DNA of 64,000 nucleotides from assembly GCA_007258455.2 (NCBI GenBank), contig VDFB02000003.1:37465797-37529796 (forward strand), in the 5' to 3' direction. Under the pieces are notes generated by a model that saw only the letters and a program-made list of their open reading frames with translations, was not told the DNA's origin and made no database searches. Origin of the DNA: Sequoia sempervirens. Taxonomy: Eukaryota; Streptophyta; Pinopsida; Cupressales; Cupressaceae. Each line of letters opens with the position of its first letter. Position 1 is the first letter of the stretch. Position numbers and translations under genes: made by a program. Below, piece by piece: positions 58,092 through 64,000 of the stretch.

Positions 58092-59653
58092 ATGGCTGAA
58101 GCCACTCTTGGTTCTTCAACCTTTGGTGTAGGCACTAGTATAAACCCTCTTGGAACATAAGAAACCATAGAAATTAGTTCTTCTGGAACAAAGCACTCAG
58201 AAAAAGAAAGCTCCTCCTTAGATTATGATGATGACGTTCCACTTGCTACCCTGATGAAAACTAGGGCATAGAAGAGAAAAGTAGAAATGAGAAAAGGAAA
58301 GGCCAAAAGGTAGTTGGCAGAAAAAGAGGTGTCGAGTTCTAAGAAGAGAAAGGTTGACATTGTTCATCCTGTAGCCAAAGAAAAACACGAGAGCCCTCCT
58401 AGGAAAGCAAGACTAGTTGAGCCAACGTTTGTTATGCCTCCGTAGGAAATCCCTAAGTCTAGAGAAATACCACAGGAGGACATAGAAGCCCCAATGGGGT
58501 AGGAGAATGTTGAGGAGGAAGATATATTTAAGGCAACAACAAATATAACATTGGTTGATCTTGCCAATATTGCAAAACAAGTTGAAAATTAGGAGTATGA
58601 GGAAAATTAGGACTTCCTACAGCAAGATGTCCTATAGCAAGAGATCCTACAGCAAAAGCCAAAATAGGTGCAGGAGTCCCTACAACAACAACTCGAATTG
58701 GGAGAACAATTAGTACCCCTATAGCCAGAATTGATGGGACAACCTGAATCCTTGTGGTTAGCATTAGTGCTAGAGAAGATGCTGGTAGGAATACATAACC
58801 CCCCTGAGTTTTCAATGCACAAGGTTGCCATGCATTTATGGAAAGAGATGTAGAGAAGAGAAGAGGAATGGAAGGAGGAAAAATATAGATTGAAGAAGGA
58901 AATTCAAAAGAGAGATGAGGAAATTGAAGATAAAGATGCATAAATTGCCACCCTAAAGAAGAAGGTGGATGATATGGTAGTCATAGTACCATAGATTTTG
59001 GAATGTAGGACCCCTCCAAGAGTCTATAATCTGCATTTGAAAGGAGAAATATCTCTCTTTTAGACTAGTTGGGAACAAAAATATGGGGCTTACAAGCAAT
59101 TGGAGTCTAACATCCCTCTGCCCATTAGGGCTGAATCAAGGAATCCAGGGGATATTTTCAAGGAATGGCATAGAATGCTTTTCAGACCTAGCTATGGTAA
59201 TAGGATTATGCCTTGGATAGAAGTAGTTTATAGTAAGTATGAGGCAAAGACAAAGAAAAAGAGGAAGCCATGAAGAGATACCTCTCACAAAGATGGAACA
59301 ACCTAACAGATGATCTCAAACAGGCTAAGCCTCATTCCATCCAGAACTATGCAATAGCTCTTAAAAGAATTGATAGATATATTCACATTCGAAGGACAAA
59401 AGGGTGATTCTGGCTTCCCCTGACTTTTCAGCCACCCATCCTAATGTGGCTTGTACCAAACTTTAGGTTCTACCAATATGATATTGTTGTAGAGAGACAA
59501 AGATGGAGAAAATTAGACAGGTTGGGGGGATTCTATTGGGATCCTGATTCATGCACAACACACTTTGATGTGGGACAGTTAGTTGCAGGCTTCAGAGCAT
59601 TGACCAAGCAAAAGAATAGCCCTTCTCCTCTTGGAGGACCAACAAGATCTTAG
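58092..59653 (+). pseudogene. Gypsy ORF3 C-terminal half, coiled-coil-like
   Basis: Continues in a different frame from ATG 58,092 (MAEATLGSSTFGVGTSINPL). Features are an acidic/Ser segment, a Lys/Arg-rich block (58,262-58,350, KRKVEMRKGKAKR), Gln/Leu-rich repeats (LQQ units, 58,600-58,720) and a Glu/Lys coiled-coil-like stretch (58,850-58,970). A last frame at 59,444-59,653 ends GGPTRS. More than ten in-frame stops occur, chiefly from Gln or Trp codons. It probably formed one protein with the upstream half before a frameshift. No membrane segment or signal peptide seen, so an envelope role is not supported. Confidence 0.5.
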
Positions 59654-59664
59654 GTTAGGGGGAG
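59651..59664 (+). promoter_or_regulatory. Polypurine tract of gypsy element
   Basis: TAGGTTAGGGGGAG directly before TGATGAGTC, the start of the 3' LTR. Confidence 0.85.
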
Positions 59665-60888
59665 TGATGAGTCTAGAATATGGTCTAGTTTTGGGTAGAA
59701 TTTGTGATCTAGTTGCTGAAGTTATCATAGACTTTGAAATTAAGTGTTGATAATTTTATGATATTTCCCTCAAGCTATAGACATTGGGCTTAATATTATT
59801 CCTACAAACCTTTAATGATAATGGCATGTTAAATGGATTGTCTATATTAATTTTGCATGTGGTTAATGAATGTTCCTTAAGGTGGTTATAGATATGCAGT
59901 TATTGTGTGTACTGGCATTGCCATGCAAATTTAATTTGAGGATGCTAAGTTGAGGAAGACACCGCTAGTTGGGCATGCACCATAACGTCCAACAAAGGAA
60001 TCGCTCAAAGGTAAAAGGAGGTTGACGGAAAAAGATTCCTGATGCAAACTGAATGTAACCACCTTGTAGTGGACTTTAATGTTGGTTGAGAAGATGCGGG
60101 CATTATTGTTATGCTAAATCTATGTTTAGACCTACATGTTTGACCATATTCCATGCACGCGTAATCACCACCACTCCACTTTCTCTATTTTCCCTAAATG
60201 GTGTCCTCCCAGTTGTGGATTTGACTGCCTTGTTTAGTTGATAGTATAAATAAAGATCTGATGCTCCTTCCTTAGGAGGTTGCATGATTTGAGATTGTAC
60301 TTGCATTCTTGAATTTTTAGTAATCCAAATATATTACTCTTTTGTACTCATGATTTACAGTGAATAAAATAAAGTTTTGAGTTCAAGCATCTAAGTTCTC
60401 AGTAGTTTTGGAGGATACTTATCCAAGGGGCCCCACTTGGTGATTAATCCATCCTTTAGTTTAGTATTACTTTATGTTTAGTAATTAGTTAGAAATCTGG
60501 CACCGATTGTTCCTGCAACCACTAGAATTCCATTTTGTGACTATTCCTGCAGCCAAAGCAAACATAGTAGTGCCCTATTTGTTTGCTTAGATTTTCATTT
60601 TTGTTATGCATTTTAGCTTGATATAGTTGTAGATTGATGGTTAGCATTCATGTTATTCCTTTCTAAGCAATTTTCTTTCAGTATTGTGTTTTCCTTAGCT
60701 ATAGAATGAAAATGACTACTTTGGTTTCCTAGTGCACATACTGTGTTGACCCATTTCAAGTTCATGTCTCTGGGTTGACAAGTTAAATGCACCTTCATGA
60801 TGATTGAAATAGATATTCAGGTTAGATGTCCAATCTCTGAATCATGGATGTAAAGGATTAGTTATTAAATCATTGTAGGAGGCCAACA
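59665..60888 (+). repeat. Gypsy 3' LTR
   Basis: 1,224 bases, begins TGATGAGTCTAGAATATGG and ends GGAGGCCAACA; aligns end to end with 49,626-50,860. One 12-base stretch (TTAGTATTAGTT) repeated in the 5' copy near 50,420 is single here. Confidence 0.93.
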
Positions 60889-60893
60889 TGCCC
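60889..60893. repeat. Target-site duplication, right (TGCCC)
   Basis: Partner of TTCCC at 49,621-49,625. Copia B sequence resumes straight after it. Confidence 0.75.
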
Positions 60894-61285
60894 CTCCTTT
60901 CTTGAACTAGATGCATATGGAGATGCATCTGTCCAGTGGATCTATGGTTCTATTTCTCTTTTGGACTAATGTTTTGGTGGCTTCCTCTCAGGGGGAGTAG
61001 GTAGTGTCATGTGTTTTCATTGTATGAGTGTTCTATTTTTAATGTCAAAGGGGAAATCAATGTAAAATATCTTTTTCCTTTGCCATTGATGTCAAAGGGG
61101 GAGAGGAAGATGAAGAATATCATGTGAAAAATACTATTTGAGAGATGAAGAGTATCATGTGAAAAGAATTATCTACTAAGGGGGAGAAACAAAAAGAAAA
61201 ATCATGAGAAGAGTTTTTAGAGCTAGTATGCTATCTTTGATGGTTTTTCACATCATGTGTTTCCATCAATGATAAAGGGGGACAT
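60889..61285 (+). pseudogene. Copia B polyprotein end and 3' region
   Basis: Resumes the copia B frame with the last codons (PPFLN-like end) and TAG at 60,908-60,910, matching the end of copy A at 44,131-44,148. The rest is the 3' untranslated region with the same series of GGGG purine runs as after copy A; AAAGGGGGACAT at 61,274-61,285 precedes LTR 3. Confidence 0.88.
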
Positions 61286-62552
61286 TGTTGCAAGTATGAA
61301 TAATTTGTTGCAAGGTGTTGTCATTGATGTCAACTGGTCAATTGGTTCTCAACTAGTTTTTGTTGTCATTAATGTCATGGATGCAGGTTATTGGCTGCAT
61401 ATCTCGAGGATATTGAGAAAATTGTATTGAAAGAAAATTGTAGGTGTTGAGTGGTTGCTTCAGGTTTTGCTTCAGGATTTGCTTCTATGTGTGTGTGGTT
61501 CAAATATGTTGATCATGGTTGTTGGAAGCTACTATATCTATATTCTTGGTTTCTGATTCATTGTACAATGAGAGTTATGTTCACCAATTGTGAACTCTGG
61601 TTTTCTGTGCTTTTGGATGAGGTCTGGGAGAAATGTTGTTGGTCCATATTTCTCTTTGATTAAGTCTTATGATGTGTAGTTCTAGAGTTAAGTTGTTATG
61701 ATCATGTTGAAGATAATTTTGGTATCTGGAAGGATTATGCTTAATTGTTCTATGTGTTTTACAATTGGTTTGGTCGACCTTGTGTTAAACACTACCTTCG
61801 AAATTGATGAAGCATGTTGGGATCTATTTGGGTCCTCATCAAGTGTCTGTTTGGGTTTCCCTTATTCTAATTCCACCCTAGGATGTTTTTGCACCAACCT
61901 AATTAGAATTTAATGATGGATGGCCGACTTTGGATATGTTTCAAAGTTGAAGTTGGTATAAATACATGATGAGTTAGTGGTGAAAGAAAGAAAAGAGATA
62001 AGTGCAAAGAAATAGAGCAGATAGATGTGAAGCATATGTGAATTCATGGATGTATGAGATGTGAGTGTGGTAGATAGTGCAAAATCTAAATTTTGAGTTT
62101 CTAGATGTAGTGAGCTGAAGGTGGACTCTATCATTCATGCATGTCTGCAAGTGGTTGAAAAATTGTGGTGGATTTCTCTGTTGTATTGATATTGTCTTCT
62201 CTCTATAACATATATCTTCTATCTTCTTTGTATTTCTGTGGAAGTGAGCCCTTTGGGTGGTTAACCTTGTTGGACAATGATTCCTTGTTTTGGAAGTGAG
62301 CCTTTTGTCTTTAGTTTTGATATTCTCTATAGTGTGAGTTTATCCTCACCATGGTTTTTCTCTCATTGGGTTTTCCACATAAATTTGGTGTTACTGTGTT
62401 TGTGTGATGGTTTTCAGTTTTTGCACTTGCACTTAATGTTTAATCATCTTAATAGAGTTAAGAATTGTGATTGATCTAGGTTCTGTTGAATTTTATAAAG
62501 GTTAAATTTTCTACAACTAATTCACCCCCCCTCTCATTTGTCTTGTTCAACA
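61286..62552 (+). repeat. Copia LTR 3, shared by B and C
   Basis: 1,267 bases, TGTTGCAAG...GTTCAACA. Again one LTR stands between two interiors. It is slightly shorter than LTRs 1 and 2, with a deletion near 62,278 where the 'GTGAGTCCTAATCC' words of LTR 1 are missing. Confidence 0.9.
61957..61965 (+). promoter_or_regulatory. TATA box in copia LTR 3
   Basis: TATAAATAC at the position equivalent to that in LTRs 1 and 2. Confidence 0.65.
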
Positions 62553-62554
62553 AT

Positions 62555-62566
62555 TGGTATTAGAGT
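62555..62566 (+). promoter_or_regulatory. Primer binding site, copia C
   Basis: TGGTATTAGAGT, the iMet-type site with two transitions relative to TGGTATCAGAGC. Confidence 0.82.
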
Positions 62567-62610
62567 GCGGTTTCTTGAAGAAGAGATTAACCGCTTAAGG
62601 AAGGTCTACA

Positions 62611-63430
62611 ATGGATGGAAAAATTACTCATGAGTATCCAAGGTTCGATGGAACTAATTATGATATCTAAAAAATATTGATGGAAGAATATCTGGAGTAT
62701 TATGGATATGATGTGGAGAAAGCTTACAAGAATACTTACACTCTTCCTACTAATGGTCCAAGTACGACTATTGAGATTAAGGCACATGAAGCGAACAATA
62801 AGGCGGAGTACATTTTTCAAGAATATTCTTGGACAATAGATGAATCCAGAATTGTAAAGAAGATTCTTAGAACTCTCCTTGATGCTTAAAACAAAAAGGT
62901 AAGTGCTATTGAAGAACATATAGATTACAAGACTTACACTGAAGATTAGTTGTTGGGAACTTTGACATCTTATGAGATGAGAAAGCCAAATTTGAGAAAT
63001 GGATCCAAATCAGAGACTGCTTTTAAGGCTACAAAAGTTGAAGATCCAGATGAAGAAAATCTTGATGAAGTAGAAGCTAACTTTGTGAGAAAGATGAAGA
63101 AAGGCTTCAGAAAGTATGAAGGTAAGTTACCCTTTAAATGCCCTTTAAATGCTTTAGTTGTGGAGGAATAGGTCATTATTTTGTAAGGTGTCTGAAAAGA
63201 GCTAAGAGGAATAAACAAAGATTTGAGAAAGAAAAGAAAGGTAAGAAGGTCAATAGAGCATATTATGTGAATGGGGATGCTAGTATATCTGATGAGGAAT
63301 TTGATTATGGAGATCTTGATGACAATGAATGCTTGTTCTTGGCTATAAAAGATGAACCTACTTCTTCTAATTCTGATTTTTTTTTAAGGAATTCCCTTCA
63401 AAGAAGGAGAAAAATGGAGGTACTGTAATC
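62611..63430 (+). pseudogene. Copia C gag, deleted and frameshifted
   Basis: Starts at ATG 62,611 (MDGKITHEYPRFDGTNYDI, then TGG to TAA). At about 62,820 the sequence jumps from EYIF to the TIDESRIVKKILRTL block. This is a deletion of roughly 230 bases compared with A, placed differently from the deletion in B. At 63,130-63,151 the 11 bases CCCTTTAAATG are tandemly duplicated. This frameshifts gag exactly at the first Cys of the knuckle; the knuckle CFSCGGIGHYFVRC itself is still readable in the next frame. Confidence 0.85.
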
Positions 63431-64000
63431 TTTTCCCTACATGCTAAACAAGAAAAGAACTACTAGGTTGTTGATAGTGGTTGTTCACATCACATGACAT
63501 GTGATAAGAGTAAGTTTTTTAAACTTAAAAAATATGATGGAGGCTTAGTTATGTTTGGAGATGATATTGGTGCTAAAATTTGTGGGATAGGTTTAGTAAG
63601 TTTTGATGGAAAGCATAATATTGATGATGTATACTATGTTAAGGGTTTAAGGCATAATATTTTGAGTGTTGGACAGATGTGAAGTAAAGGATATAATCTT
63701 GTATTTGAGGATGAAAGATGTGATATTAGGAAAGGATTCAGAACAGTGATTGCTGCAAGAAATAAATTTGAAGGAAATATCTATCAACTTAAGGGTGTTG
63801 ATGGATGATGCTTTATGAATCAGATTAATGACAGTTGGTTGTGGCATCAGAGAACGTGCCATATGAATTTTGATAACTTGGCGAGGATTCTTTCAATTCA
63901 GGCCGTGAGAGATTTACCAAGGATTACAAAGCCTATTAATGCTATTTTTAGGAATTGTCAGTTTGGGAAGCAATCAAGAAACCATTACAGATCAAAGGAA
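63431..64000 (+). pseudogene. Copia C protease and start of integrase, cut by window edge
   Basis: The protease has VVDSGCSHHM with D-S-G intact (Asp at 63,473), but the Trp codon two positions upstream of the first Val is TAG. Then comes the region with FGDDIGAKICGIGLVSFDG and, at about 63,835-63,990, the GAG-pre-integrase segment (HQRTCHMNFDNL ... RNCQFGKQ) in which the first zinc Cys before RNC has become Phe. The frame continues beyond the window. Confidence 0.82.

Larger units (their letters stand above)
49626..60888 (+). mobile_element. Athila-like gypsy retrotransposon nested in copia B
   Basis: 11,263 bases. LTRs of 1,235 and 1,224 bases; PBS TGGCACCATTGTCGGGGA, a variant of the TGGCGCCGTTGCCGGGGA site used by Athila-group elements; gag starting MHRGRRRDAYRRF; protease, RT, RNase H and integrase in gypsy order; then about 3 kb holding an extra ORF and a purine tract before the 3' LTR. 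Large size, the PBS type and a third ORF between integrase and the 3' LTR are features of the Athila lineage. Removing the element and one target copy makes the copia B frame continuous with its stop. LTRs differ at about 7 of the first 80 bases. Stops and lost residues show that it is inactive. Confidence 0.92.
38838..64000 (+). mobile_element. Head-to-tail copia array with shared LTRs
   Basis: Three LTRs (38,838-40,133; 44,527-45,814; 61,286-62,552) alternate with three copia interiors in the same orientation. Every LTR is followed at once by an iMet-type PBS, and LTRs 2 and 3 are preceded by a purine-rich tract, so each serves as 3' LTR of one interior and 5' LTR of the next. Domain order in A and B is gag, protease, integrase, RT, RNase H, which defines Ty1/copia. 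Interior C runs past the window edge. Interior B is split by a gypsy element (49,626-60,888). Such arrays arise by unequal recombination between LTRs. All interiors carry stops. Confidence 0.9.

Noticed and set aside
58092..59653. Envelope-like protein in the gypsy element
   Set aside because: No signal peptide, hydrophobic membrane segment or cysteine pattern is visible in any frame of the ORF3 region.

Overview
This is nuclear DNA from a seed plant, most likely a conifer or other gymnosperm. The inference rests on three things: an intronless PLS-class DYW pentatricopeptide (PPR) gene with the repetitive SWNALIAGYAQNG / LPACAKMG style common in gymnosperm families, very AT-rich sequence crowded with old LTR retrotransposons of the Ty1/copia and Ty3/gypsy types plus a LINE, and no bacterial or organellar gene order. 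The species cannot be named from the sequence. The only intact, convincing host gene is the PPR gene (21,986-24,208, minus strand, 740 codons). Everything else recognisable is transposon-derived and mostly broken.

Layout. 1-2,200: AT-rich DNA with telobox-like repeats, a cluster of CGGGATCCCG palindromes and two sets of diverged direct repeats. 2,210-5,940 (+): a degenerate LINE with endonuclease and reverse-transcriptase signatures broken by stops and frameshifts. 7,481-15,448 (-): a complete LTR element with 1.3-kb LTRs, primer-binding-site candidate, polypurine tract and near-target-site duplication, carrying gag, protease and a Ser/Pro-rich tail but no reverse transcriptase or integrase. 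16,022-16,351: a fresh 165-bp tandem duplication. 18,979-20,370 (-): a worn relative of the same gag-protease family. 21,986-24,208 (-): the PPR gene. 27,490-33,715: a diverged tandem duplication of a 3.67-kb unit with an Asn/Pro-rich reading frame. About 34,900-38,837 (-): remains of another gypsy-type element, gag with two zinc knuckles, a protease, then further gag-like segments.

38,838 to the window end (+) is the most striking part: a head-to-tail copia array, LTR - internal A - LTR - internal B - LTR - internal C (cut by the window edge). Neighbouring internal regions share a single LTR, and each LTR is followed directly by a tRNA-iMet-type primer binding site. Copia internal B is itself split by an 11.3-kb Athila-like gypsy element (49,626-60,888) with its own LTRs, PBS, gag-pol, extra 3' ORF, polypurine tract and TTCCC/TGCCC target duplication. 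The insertion lies a few codons before the stop of the copia polyprotein.

How the parts relate. The copia array abuts, and apparently truncates, the minus-strand gypsy gag at 38,837, and the Athila-like element inserted later into the array, so at least three nested rounds of insertion can be read. Stops are mostly of the kind expected from C-to-T decay (CAA/CAG/CGA/TGG to stop), and several catalytic residues are lost, so no element here looks autonomous today. The PPR gene is predicted to encode an organelle-targeted RNA-editing factor and has no visible functional link to the elements around it.
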